From contig NZ_JAJCXB010000021.1 of the NCBI RefSeq assembly GCF_020564935.1, positions 1-64,000 on the forward strand: 64,000 nt of DNA, written 5' to 3'. A model generated the notes under the pieces. That model saw only the letters and a program-made list of their open reading frames with translations. It searched no databases and was not told where the DNA came from. A program made the translations under genes and the position numbers. Positions 8,371 through 16,591 of the stretch are shown in pieces. This stretch comes from Streptomyces pinistramenti. Lineage in GTDB: Bacteria; Actinomycetota; Actinomycetes; Streptomycetales; Streptomycetaceae. Numbering within the stretch: position 1 is the stretch's first letter; each line of letters starts with the position of its first letter.

Positions 8371-9249
8371 TCATCCCGCCGCGGCCCGCATCGCGTCCGC
8401 GACCTCACGGAAGAAGCGGGTGTGTGCGCGCTTGCTGGACGGCGCCTCGGGGTTCCACGGCACCAGCCGGGCCGTGGACTCCAGGGCGCGCCAGTGGGCG
8501 TTGGTGCGCAGCGTGCCGACAGGCGCGGCATTGGCGCGGACGTCCGTCAGGACGATGTCGGCGCCCAGCGACGCGGCCTCGGCCCAGCCGACCGTGCACC
8601 AGTTCGCGCCGGGCCCTGCGGTCGGCTCCAGCAGGTCCACGCCGTGCTCGATCAGCGTCCGCAGGTCAGGCCAGGCGCCGGGCCGCGCCAGATGCGCCTG
8701 CTCAGGTCCCGCGGCGGACAGCGCCAGCACGCGGGGCCTGCCCCGGCCGTGCGCGCTCTCCCGCACCGCGTCCTCCGCCTCGTCCAACTCCACTGCCGCG
8801 GAAGCCGGTTCGCCCGCGCCGAGCGAGCCGGCGAGCGCGGCGAACCGCTCGCGCACCGTCGCCAGGCCGCGGCCAGGACCCACGCCCAGCGCCACCACCG
8901 GGACGTGCGCCTCCAGTTCCTGCGCGGTCTTCGACTCCAGGCCGTACACCGCATCGCCGTCGTAGGTGACGGCCACCACCAGATCCGGCTCCGCCTCCAG
9001 GACGGTGTCCGGATGCAGGTCGCTCCCCGCACCCAGGTACGCGATCTCCCCGAGCGGCAGCTCGCCGCTCTTCGTCCGGTCGGGAGTCGCGCCGTCGTGC
9101 TGGGAGCCGAAGAGCCCGACGGGGCGGATGCCGTGATCCCACAGCGTCGCCCCGGCCGGTATGTACGCGACGATCCTCGATGGGCGGGCCCCGGCCACCA
9201 CCAGGCGCCCGCGGTCGTCGGAGAACTCCCATGGTGTGCTCCGCTCCAT
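8371..9249 (-). CDS. substrate-binding-protein-fold (Peripla_BP_2) protein lacking a signal peptide
   Basis: 292 residues with the bilobal fold of siderophore/cobalamin-binding proteins: RIVAYIPAGATLWDHGIRPVGLFG, YLGAGSDLHPDTVLEAEPDLVVAVTYDG, a linking helix ATVRERFAALAGSLG, and GADIVLTDV with TNAHWRALESTARLVPWN. Known relatives are lipoproteins feeding an ABC importer. Here the start at 9249 (GGAAAGG about 9 bases upstream) gives MERSTPWEFSDDRG, and no signal peptide or lipobox exists, even in the upstream extension of the frame. No permease or ATPase gene is adjacent. It may be a cytosolic ligand-binding protein; the ligand is unknown. Confidence 0.75.
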   Translation of the reverse strand: MERSTPWEFSDDRGRLVVAGARPSRIVAYIPAGATLWDHGIRPVGLFGSQHDGATPDRTKSGELPLGEIAYLGAGSDLHPDTVLEAEPDLVVAVTYDGDAVYGLESKTAQELEAHVPVVALGVGPGRGLATVRERFAALAGSLGAGEPASAAVELDEAEDAVRESAHGRGRPRVLALSAAGPEQAHLARPGAWPDLRTLIEHGVDLLEPTAGPGANWCTVGWAEAASLGADIVLTDVRANAAPVGTLRTNAHWRALESTARLVPWNPEAPSSKRAHTRFFREVADAMRAAAG

Positions 9250-9684
9250 GACGTGCCGCCTTTCCGCTCTGCGCTGATCCGCTCTGTTTGCCGCTGCGCG
9301 CTGTCCGTTGCCGCGCGGCCCCGCCGTCCGGGCGGGACAGCACCGGGGTGTGAGGGGTGCCTGCGGGCGGCGTCGGTTACCTGCCCAGCGCGTGGCCCCC
9401 GCACCCCTCCGCTGCCCCCTTGGTACGTACCGCCCAGTACGCCGGCGTGCACCGGTCCGTACGGTGGACGGCCGGCGCAACACGGGCACCTGACGGATCA
9501 GCAGTCACGGTCTTGCCGCCGTGGGTGACATGCTTCTACGGTCTCCTTCTTCACCGGAATCGCCCGGTGTGGACCAGTTATGACGTGGCGTCAGGAAAGC
9601 GGGCAGGTCCGGGAGACGGCGCACGGCGGGCTCTCCGCCTTCCGGCGCCGCCCGGTGGCGCCGGTGTGGAAGGGAGCAGGGATT
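9250..9684 (+). promoter_or_regulatory. hydA upstream region with candidate promoter and two palindromes
   Basis: 435 bases without a gene. A weak promoter-like pair TTGCCG (9513-9518) and TACGGT (9537-9542), 18 bases apart, lies upstream of hydA. Just downstream are two palindromes, CACCGG-N6-CCGGTG (9552-9569) and TGACG-TGG-CGTCA (9581-9593), which would sit in the early leader and could be repressor sites. The rest, towards 9250, shows nothing I can name. The substrate-binding gene on the other strand must also start here. Confidence 0.35.
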
Positions 9685-11091
9685 GTGAGCCGTACGGTCA
9701 TCCTGGGCGGTCTTGTCATCACCGCCGCCGACGAGGTCCATGCCGATGTCCTGGTGGAGGACGGCAGGGTCGCCGCACTCGCCGCCCACGGCAGCCAGGC
9801 CGCGGCCGGCTGGAGCGGATCCGCCGACCATGTCATCGACGCCGCGCAGAAATACGTGATCCCCGGCGGCGTCGACGCCCATACGCATATGGAAATGCCC
9901 TTCGGCGGCACCCAGGCGTCGGACACCTTCGAAACGGGAACCCGGGCCGCGGCCTGGGGCGGCACGACGACCATCATCGATTTCGCCATCCAGCCCAAGG
10001 GCGGCTCCCTCATGGCGGGAATCGACACCTGGCATGGGAAAGCGGAGGGGAAGTGCGCGATCGATTACGCCTTCCACATGATCATGTCCGACGTGAACGC
10101 GTCCTCGCTCAAGGAAATGGACAGGCTCGTCGAGTCCGGCGTCAGCTCGTTCAAACTCTTCACCGCGTACCCCGGGGTATTCCTTTCCGACGACGGGCAG
10201 ATTCTCCGGGCCATGCAGCGCGCCGCGTCGAACGGCGGCCTGGTGATGACGCACGCGGAGAACGGTCCCGCCATCGACGTGCTCGTGGAGCAGGCGCTGG
10301 CGCGCGGTGAACGGGATCCGCGCTATCACGGCGAAGTCCGGAAGGCGCTCCTCGAAGCGGAGGCCACGCACCGGGTGATCCGGCTCAGTCAGGTGGCGGG
10401 TGCGCCGCTCTACGTCGTACACGTCTCGGCGCAGGAAGCCGTGGCCGAACTGATGCGGGCCCGTGACGACGGCCTTCCGGTATTCGGCGAGACCTGCCCC
10501 CAGTACCTTTTCCTGTCGACGGACAATCTGGCCGAGCCGGAATTCGAAGGCGCCAAGTACGTGTGCTCCACCCCGCTGCGCCCGGCCGAGCATCAGGCGG
10601 CACTCTGGCGAGGACTGCGCACGAACGACCTCCAGGTGGTGTCCACGGACCACTGCCCCTTCTGTTTCAAGGGGCAGAAGGAACTGGGCCGGGGCGACTT
10701 CTCGAAAATCCCGAACGGTATGCCAGGCGTCGAGAACCGCATGGACCTGCTCCATCAGGCTGTCGTCGACGGACACATCGGCCGCCGCCGCTGGATCGAG
10801 ATCGCCTGCGCGGCACCGGCCCGGATGTTCGGTCTGTACCCGAAAAAGGGCACCATCGCCCCGGGAGCCGACGCCGACATCGTCATCTACGACCCGCACG
10901 CCGAACAGATCATGTCCGCCGATACGCATCACATGAACGTCGATTACTCGGCCTATGAGGGAAAGCGCGTGACAGGGCGGGTGGAGACGGTGCTCTCCCG
11001 CGGAATTCCGGTGATCGACCACCGCGATTACGTGGGCCACGCGGGACACGGGGCGTATGTGCCGCGCGGAATCTGCCAGTACGCGCAGTGA
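9685..11091 (+). CDS. hydA: dihydropyrimidinase (D-hydantoinase)
   Basis: 468 residues of the cyclic amidohydrolase family. Metal ligands are visible: His66 and His68 in DAHTHMEMPFGG, Lys157 in SSFKLFTAYPG (the lysine that is carboxylated), His190 in MTHAENG, the HVSAQ histidine and the aspartate of STDHCPF. The enzyme opens dihydrouracil or dihydrothymine to N-carbamoyl-beta-amino acids, the substrates of the nitrilase-family enzyme at 164-1006. The GTG at 9685 was chosen because AAGGGAG lies at 9670-9676 and translation enters the first beta-strand immediately. It is read alone, followed by a small DUF1059 gene on the same strand 79 bases later. Confidence 0.95.
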   Translation: MSRTVILGGLVITAADEVHADVLVEDGRVAALAAHGSQAAAGWSGSADHVIDAAQKYVIPGGVDAHTHMEMPFGGTQASDTFETGTRAAAWGGTTTIIDFAIQPKGGSLMAGIDTWHGKAEGKCAIDYAFHMIMSDVNASSLKEMDRLVESGVSSFKLFTAYPGVFLSDDGQILRAMQRAASNGGLVMTHAENGPAIDVLVEQALARGERDPRYHGEVRKALLEAEATHRVIRLSQVAGAPLYVVHVSAQEAVAELMRARDDGLPVFGETCPQYLFLSTDNLAEPEFEGAKYVCSTPLRPAEHQAALWRGLRTNDLQVVSTDHCPFCFKGQKELGRGDFSKIPNGMPGVENRMDLLHQAVVDGHIGRRRWIEIACAAPARMFGLYPKKGTIAPGADADIVIYDPHAEQIMSADTHHMNVDYSAYEGKRVTGRVETVLSRGIPVIDHRDYVGHAGHGAYVPRGICQYAQ

Positions 11092-11170
11092 GGGCTCCGT
11101 AACGCCGTCGGGGCCCGTGCTCGACGGGCGGGCGCGGGAGGACGACACTGGAAAGGCGAGGAGGTGCCTC

Positions 11171-11362
11171 ATGCGCAAGGTGATCGACTGCCGGAATTTC
11201 CCCAGCGAATCGGGATGCACGCTCACCATCTCCGGTGAGGAGGAGGAAGTGATCCGCGCCGCCAGTGAACACGCCGTTTCCGTCCACGGGCACACGGCGA
11301 GCAGGGATCTGCGTGAGCAGATCCGGGCCTCGCTCAAGGACGAGATGCCGCAGCACGCCTGA
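11171..11362 (+). CDS. DUF1059-family small protein
   Basis: 63 residues: RKVIDCRNFPSESGCTLTISG, then an acidic helix EEEEVIRAASEHAVSVHG and a final charged helix. This matches the short DUF1059 family, whose function is unknown. The ATG at 11171 has GAGGAGG ending about 9 bases before it. It lies 79 bases after hydA and could be cotranscribed. A branched hairpin follows. Confidence 0.8.
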   Translation: MRKVIDCRNFPSESGCTLTISGEEEEVIRAASEHAVSVHGHTASRDLREQIRASLKDEMPQHA

Positions 11363-11375
11363 GCCCGCGGGCCCG

Positions 11376-11417
11376 CGCCGGCCGTCGCAGCGGTGGAAGC
11401 CGCTCCGGCGGCCGGCG
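11376..11417. terminator. branched hairpin between convergent genes
   Basis: CGCCGGCCG (11376-11384) pairs with CGGCCGGCG (11409-11417), enclosing a second hairpin AGCGG/CCGCT (11389-11404). It separates the DUF1059 gene from the convergent AAA gene that ends at 11428. Confidence 0.45.
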
Positions 11418-11427
11418 TCGCGTCTGC

Positions 11428-14400
11428 CTAGGTCAGCGACGTCGCCCTGAAGTCCTCCGGGACCAGTTGCAGCAGCTCCTCGCGGCTGGGCGTGGAGTGC
11501 CGGCTGAGGCGTCCGGCCTGGCGCGTCACGAGCGACTCGAAGACCTTGCGGGCGTAACGGGCGTTGCCGAAGGAGCGGTCCCGCGGGACCGAGGCGAAGT
11601 GCTCGTGCAGCAGCGCCTCCAGCTCCGGAGCGCAGGTGTAACCGCCCGCCGTGGCCTGCCGGTTCACGATGATCACCAGCTCGTCGGCGTCGTAGTTCCC
11701 GAACTCCACCCGCTGCGAGAAGCGGGAGGTGAGCCCCGGGTTGGAGGCGAGGAAGGAGCCCATTTCCTCCTCGTAGCCTGCGGCGATGACGACGACGTCG
11801 TCGCGGTGGTCCTCCATCAGCTTGACCAGTGTGTCCACCGCCTCCTGACCGAAGTCGGAGCCGCCGCGCTCGGACGGCGTCAGCGTGTACGCCTCGTCGA
11901 TGAACAGCACCCCGCCGCGCGCCTTGTCGAACGCCTCCGTGGTCATCTGCGCCGTGTGCCCCACGTACCGGCCGACCAGATCGGCGCGGGCCACCTCCAC
12001 CACCTGGCCGCCCGCGAGTACGCCCAGCGCCTTGAGCAGCTTCGCGTAGAGCCGGGCGACGGTCGTCTTGCCCGTGCCGGGAGGGCCGACGAACACCAGG
12101 TGCCGGCTCAGGGACGGGGACGGCAGTCCGGCCGCCTCCCGCTGGCGCGCGTTGGCCAGCAGATGCACCAGGTCGGAGACCGAGCGCTTGGCCTCCGCGA
12201 GACCGACCATCTGCTCCAACTCGGCCAGCAGCACCTCCAGTTGCCCTTCGTCGCCGCCCGCCGCATGTGCGCCGACTCCCGGCCCGGCCACCTCGCCCAG
12301 GTCCTGCGGCAGCAGGCGGACCATGTCGGCGGGGGAGGCGTCCGGCTCGTTCGCCAGGCGGAACGCCTGCCGGTCCACCATCTCCTCGAACACGCCGCGG
12401 GCGGCCCGCGCGTTGCCGAAGGTCTCGTCCCGCGTCATCTGCCGGAAGAGCGCCGAAAGACCGTCCTTGGCGGCCGGGTCGAGGGCGTACTGGTGCCGGG
12501 CGCAGATGGTCTCGACGATGGTCACCAGCTCGTCCACCGTGTAGTTGGGGAACTCCACGGTCCGGTTGAACCGCGAGGCCATGCCCGGGTTCGACGACAG
12601 GAAGCTGCGCATCTGCGAGGAGTAGCCTGCGGCGATGACGACGACATCGTCGCGGTGGTCCTCCATCAGTTTGACCAGCGTGTCCACCGCCTCCTGCCCG
12701 AAGTCCGGGCCGCCGGAGCCGGACTGGGCGGTGAGCGTGTAAGCCTCGTCGATGAACAGCACCCCGCCCAGCGCCTTGGTGAACGCCTCCGTCGTCTTGA
12801 TCGCCGTACCGCCGACGACCTGCGCCACCAGATCCTGGCGCGCCACCTCCACCAGGTGCCCGTACCGCAGGACCTCCAGCTCGGCCAGGATCGTGCCGTA
12901 CAGGCGGGCCACGGTGGTCTTGCCGGTGCCGGGCGGGCCTGCGAAGACCAGGTGCCGGCTCATCGGCGGCACCGTCATGCCCATCTCCTCGCGGCGCCTG
13001 GCCATGCGGTTGAGGCTGACCAGCGTGGTCACCTCGTGCTTGACGGAGGCCAGGCCGACCAGCTCCGCCAGCTCGTCCAGCGGCGAGGACGGCGCCTCCT
13101 TGCCGCCCGGCCGGCCGGCGCCGCCCGCGCCCTGTGCGTCCTGGCCGGATTCCGCGGGCCGCTGCTCACCCGCGTTTCCCGCGGCCCCCGTTGCTTCGTC
13201 CCAGGCGGCGCTGCCCGCGCCGGGCAGGTCGGCCCCGGCGCCGTCGCCGCGCGCCGCCGCCGCGTCCCGTGCGGCATCCCGGTCCGTGCCGTTCGCCGCC
13301 GCGAGCCCGGCGTCGCCGTGGATGTCCGGCACGCCGTTGCCGCGCGACATGACCTGCTCCAGCACCGCGTTCTCGCTGACCACCGTGCGGTGCACGCCAG
13401 CGCGGCCGTTCTCCCATGTGGACACGTCCCGCAGCGCGAACTGCTCGCCGGTGTGCGTCAGCACGCCGTCGCCGCGGTTGCCGAAGACCTCGCAGCCGGT
13501 GAACGTGCCCGAGCCGCCGGCCGCCACCAGGATGCCGTTGCGGTCACCGTCGTGGAAGCGGGAGCGCGTCACCACGACGTTCGCGCCGGAGCCGACCGAC
13601 AGCCCGTCGCCGCCGGTACCGGCCACATCGCAGTCCCGCAGCCGCACCGACGCCTTCCCCGCGACGGCGATCCCGGCCGCCCCGCTCTGCCGCACGACGA
13701 TCAGGTTCATCCGGGCGCGGGCCTCGCCCGCCACCTGCACGCCGCCCCGCCGCGTACCGGTGATCTCCACGTCTTCGAACCGCCCCTCGCTGGTGTCGCA
13801 CACCTCAAGGCCGTGGCCGCCGCCGCCCGTCAGCACCGCCCGGCGCAGCGTCGGCCGGGCGTCCTCGGCCACCCGCAGCCCGACACCCAGCGGCTCCGTC
13901 ACGGTCAGCCGGTCCAGCTCGGGTGTGCAGTCCTGGGTCAGCTCCACCCCCGTACCGCGCACGTCGGCGATCCGCAGGTCCACGAAGACGGGCCGGGCCG
14001 CGCCGCCCACCCACAGGCCGGTGTCCTCGCTGGCGCTGACCTCGCAGTCCTCGAACCTGCCGCGCGCCGAATCGGTCACCTTCAGGCCCCGCCCTGCCGT
14101 GCGCGCCACCCGCAGCCGCCGCACGAGCGGGTCGGCGTGTTCGGTGACCGTCACGCCTTCCTTGCCGGTCTCCTCGATGCGGCAGTCCTCGATCAGTACC
14201 TGGTTGCGGCTGGCTATGTGCAGGCCGACGGCCTTCGTGCGGTGGATGCGGCAGCGCAGCAGGCGGGTGGCGCTGTCGTCCTCCAGGGCGACGGCCGGCT
14301 GTGTGGTGCCGGAGAAGTCGCAGTCCTCGATCGTGCCCTGGCCGTGGCCGCTCACGAACAGGCCGTTGCCGCGCGCGTCGCGCACGGTGCACCGGCGCAC

Positions 14401-14913
14401 CAGCGGATCGCCGTGCTCCCCGATGACGATGCCGGACGCGCCCAGGTCGGCCAGCCGGCAGTCCTCGATGACGCTCTCGGCCTCGCTCGTGACGACGATG
14501 CCGGCGCCCTTCGGGTTGGTCACGTCGCAGTTGCGCATGGCGAGCGTGCCCGTGTCCCGGGCCAGGACGGTGGACCACGCGGTACCGCTGATCTCGCAGT
14601 CGTCCAGCTCCAGTTGGCCGTCGGCCACGTCCACGGCCGGGCGTTCCTCATCGCTGCCGTGCACGACGAGACCGGTCAGTTTCACGGCCTCGGCGGCGAC
14701 CGTGACCGCCGATCCCGTCCGCGGGGTGATCCGCACCGTGCCGCGGCCCTCCGCTGCGACGACGGTCACGACGCCGGTGAAGACCAGCGCCTCGGCGTAC
14801 CGGCCCGGAGCAACGGTGATCAGCGCGCCGTTCGGCGCCGCCTGCACCGCCTCCGCGATGGTCGAGAAATCCCCGGACCCGTCTGGCCCCACGGCCAGCA
14901 CCTGACGGCTCAT
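11428..14913 (-). CDS. beta-helix protein fused to two CbxX/EccA-type AAA+ ATPase domains
   Basis: 1161 residues. Residues 1-540 are a right-handed parallel beta-helix: more than fifteen short coils of the type IEDCRL...GASGIVIGE...PLVRRCTV, as in pectin-lyase folds. A Gly/Ala/Asp-rich linker runs to about 605. Two CbxX/CfqX AAA+ modules follow, with Walker A lysines Lys665 and Lys949 (both GPPGTGKTTVARLY) and Walker B GGVLFIDEAYTLT in each. CbxX-type ATPases include EccA, the cytosolic ESX chaperone ATPase. The position at the end of the ESX operon suggests it processes or chaperones ESX substrates, with the beta-helix as recognition arm. GGAGGG precedes the ATG by about 9 bases. A strong hairpin upstream may give it a separate promoter. 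Confidence 0.88.
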   Translation of the reverse strand: MSRQVLAVGPDGSGDFSTIAEAVQAAPNGALITVAPGRYAEALVFTGVVTVVAAEGRGTVRITPRTGSAVTVAAEAVKLTGLVVHGSDEERPAVDVADGQLELDDCEISGTAWSTVLARDTGTLAMRNCDVTNPKGAGIVVTSEAESVIEDCRLADLGASGIVIGEHGDPLVRRCTVRDARGNGLFVSGHGQGTIEDCDFSGTTQPAVALEDDSATRLLRCRIHRTKAVGLHIASRNQVLIEDCRIEETGKEGVTVTEHADPLVRRLRVARTAGRGLKVTDSARGRFEDCEVSASEDTGLWVGGAARPVFVDLRIADVRGTGVELTQDCTPELDRLTVTEPLGVGLRVAEDARPTLRRAVLTGGGGHGLEVCDTSEGRFEDVEITGTRRGGVQVAGEARARMNLIVVRQSGAAGIAVAGKASVRLRDCDVAGTGGDGLSVGSGANVVVTRSRFHDGDRNGILVAAGGSGTFTGCEVFGNRGDGVLTHTGEQFALRDVSTWENGRAGVHRTVVSENAVLEQVMSRGNGVPDIHGDAGLAAANGTDRDAARDAAAARGDGAGADLPGAGSAAWDEATGAAGNAGEQRPAESGQDAQGAGGAGRPGGKEAPSSPLDELAELVGLASVKHEVTTLVSLNRMARRREEMGMTVPPMSRHLVFAGPPGTGKTTVARLYGTILAELEVLRYGHLVEVARQDLVAQVVGGTAIKTTEAFTKALGGVLFIDEAYTLTAQSGSGGPDFGQEAVDTLVKLMEDHRDDVVVIAAGYSSQMRSFLSSNPGMASRFNRTVEFPNYTVDELVTIVETICARHQYALDPAAKDGLSALFRQMTRDETFGNARAARGVFEEMVDRQAFRLANEPDASPADMVRLLPQDLGEVAGPGVGAHAAGGDEGQLEVLLAELEQMVGLAEAKRSVSDLVHLLANARQREAAGLPSPSLSRHLVFVGPPGTGKTTVARLYAKLLKALGVLAGGQVVEVARADLVGRYVGHTAQMTTEAFDKARGGVLFIDEAYTLTPSERGGSDFGQEAVDTLVKLMEDHRDDVVVIAAGYEEEMGSFLASNPGLTSRFSQRVEFGNYDADELVIIVNRQATAGGYTCAPELEALLHEHFASVPRDRSFGNARYARKVFESLVTRQAGRLSRHSTPSREELLQLVPEDFRATSLT

Positions 14914-14931
14914 CGCCGCTAACTCCCTCCA

Positions 14932-14960
14932 GGGCCCGGCACCGAGGCGGTGCCGGGCCC
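14932..14960 (-). terminator. strong hairpin after the golvesin-like gene
   Basis: GGGCCCGGCACCG (14932-14944) and CGGTGCCGGGCCC (14948-14960) are a perfect 13-bp inverted repeat with a 3-base loop. It lies 9 bases past the stop at 14969 and upstream of the AAA gene, so it would stop or attenuate leftward transcription within the ESX block. Confidence 0.7.
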
Positions 14961-14968
14961 GAACGTGC

Positions 14969-16492
14969 TCACTCTGCGCGGCATTCGGCCTTCACCTGGG
15001 AGGCGGCGACGTGTGCCTGCGTCGGCCCGTCATCGTCCCAGTCCTGCCCGGCGTTGGTCAGCCGGAGGGTGAACCGACCGCCCTCCACGGTGACCGTGGT
15101 GCCGAGCACCCAGCTTCCCTTGTTGTGCGGCTGGTCGATGTGGAAGCCGGCGAGGTCGCCGCCGTACGCCTTGGTGCCCTTGTGCACCGAGTATCGCGCG
15201 GGAGAGCCCCCCACCTCCAGCGGGCTCTTGCCCTGGGGGATGTAGACCGAGATGCGGCAACTTGCCGATTTCATCCCGGAATTGAACTGCCAGTACGAAG
15301 TCACGTCCGAGTCCGGCCTGTCCGCGTCACCGGACATCGGCAGCGCCCGCACCCCGCCCTGGCAGCCCCCGGCCGACGAGCCCCCGGTCCGCGTCAGCCA
15401 CCCGTCCTTGCCGTCGCCGTACGCGCCGATCTCGTGGTATGAGCCGCTGCCGGTCGAGGGGCAGGTCGGCCCGGCGTACGCGGTGAACGTGTGGGTGGCG
15501 GTCGCCTGGGAGCGGGTCTCGGCGTGCGTGCCCTTGTCGGCCGGCGCGTCCGCCTTCTTCCCGTGGTCGTCCCCGCCCGCGGGGGCCGCATGGGCGCCGG
15601 CGTTGCCGTCGGTGTGCGGGCCTGCCCCGCCACCGGTCCCGTCCGTGCCGCCGCCACCGTCCCCGGGGCCGTTCCCGGAGCCCTGGTCGCCCGCCTGATG
15701 AGGGGCCTTGCCGGCGTCGTTCTGGGCGGCACCCGGGACCGGCACGAAGCCCCGGCCGCCGTCGCCGCCGTTGTCCGGCAGCGGCTGGGCCGCGTTGCCC
15801 GCGGCGCCCGTGTGCGCGGAGGCGAAGGCGTTGCTCAGCGCGGAGATCGCGAACGGCGAGGCCAGCAGGACCACGCCGGCCAGCGCCGCGCCCGCCACCA
15901 CGCCGGGGGAGACCCGGCTGCCGTCGGCCTTGGCGTCCGTGCCCGCTGCCGCGCCCGCCGCGGCGTCGGTGCGGCGGAAGAGCCCGAGCCCGCGCCGCGC
16001 GCCGGCGGCCTGCTTGCCCGACTGCTTCGGGGACGCGTCGGATGCGGCCGCCGTGGCGTCACCGGACATGGCAGGCGCGGCAGTTACGGCCGATGCCTGG
16101 GCAGCGTCGTCCCCGGCATCCCGCACCGTCGCCGGATCCTCCGCTTCCGCTTCCGCTTCGGGCTCCGCGTCCTCCGCCGTGCCGGGCAGGGGGGAACCCG
16201 GGCGCAGGACGGTCGCACCGGAGCCGGTGCCCGTGGCCGCCGGCGCGTCGGGGTCCGGGCCCGTCGGCGCCTTCGTCTCCGGCCGCTCCTCCGGGCGCAG
16301 GGTCAGGCCGTCGGCCGATCCCTTCACGGTGCCCGCGGACGCGGACGACGTGCGCGCGTCCGCGGTGCCGGTCCGCCCGGCCTGCTCCTGCCGCGGCGCA
16401 GAGGCGTCGGACGCGTCGGTCACGGGCACGGATGCCGCACCGGCGCCACCGGCCTCTTGCGCGCCGCGGGAGTTCGCCGTCTCGTCGGTCAT
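14969..16492 (-). CDS. single-pass membrane protein with golvesin-like C-terminal domain
   Basis: 507 residues. The N-terminal about 195 residues are disordered and rich in Ala, Asp, Ser, Thr and Glu, presumably cytosolic. One membrane segment lies at about 196-218 (GVVAGAALAGVVLLASPFAI). A Gly/Asp/Pro linker leads to a beta-sandwich at about 340-507 with four cysteines (PTCPSTGSGSY, GGCQGG, SASCRISVYIP, VKAEC) that could form disulphides outside the cell. The pattern CRISVYIP...HIDQPHNKGSWVLGTT...FTLRLTN resembles golvesin/xanthan-lyase C-terminal carbohydrate-binding domains. The ATG at 16492 was preferred to the longer frame because the latter adds a low-quality leader. It directly follows the giant gene and may display or anchor it at the surface. 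That role is inferred. Confidence 0.7.
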   Translation of the reverse strand: MTDETANSRGAQEAGGAGAASVPVTDASDASAPRQEQAGRTGTADARTSSASAGTVKGSADGLTLRPEERPETKAPTGPDPDAPAATGTGSGATVLRPGSPLPGTAEDAEPEAEAEAEDPATVRDAGDDAAQASAVTAAPAMSGDATAAASDASPKQSGKQAAGARRGLGLFRRTDAAAGAAAGTDAKADGSRVSPGVVAGAALAGVVLLASPFAISALSNAFASAHTGAAGNAAQPLPDNGGDGGRGFVPVPGAAQNDAGKAPHQAGDQGSGNGPGDGGGGTDGTGGGAGPHTDGNAGAHAAPAGGDDHGKKADAPADKGTHAETRSQATATHTFTAYAGPTCPSTGSGSYHEIGAYGDGKDGWLTRTGGSSAGGCQGGVRALPMSGDADRPDSDVTSYWQFNSGMKSASCRISVYIPQGKSPLEVGGSPARYSVHKGTKAYGGDLAGFHIDQPHNKGSWVLGTTVTVEGGRFTLRLTNAGQDWDDDGPTQAHVAASQVKAECRAE

Positions 16493-16591
16493 GATGAGTT
16501 CCGCTTCACTCGTCGGGTGTTGGGGGGAGAGAAGGTCGCCGTCGGGTGGGGCACGAGGGTGTCCCCCCACCGGCGGCGGCCCGGACGCCGC

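Noticed and set aside
11467..14922. 1151-codon open frame on the plus strand
   Set aside because: It is the mirror of the beta-helix/AAA gene, with biased His/Arg/Gln composition and no motif.
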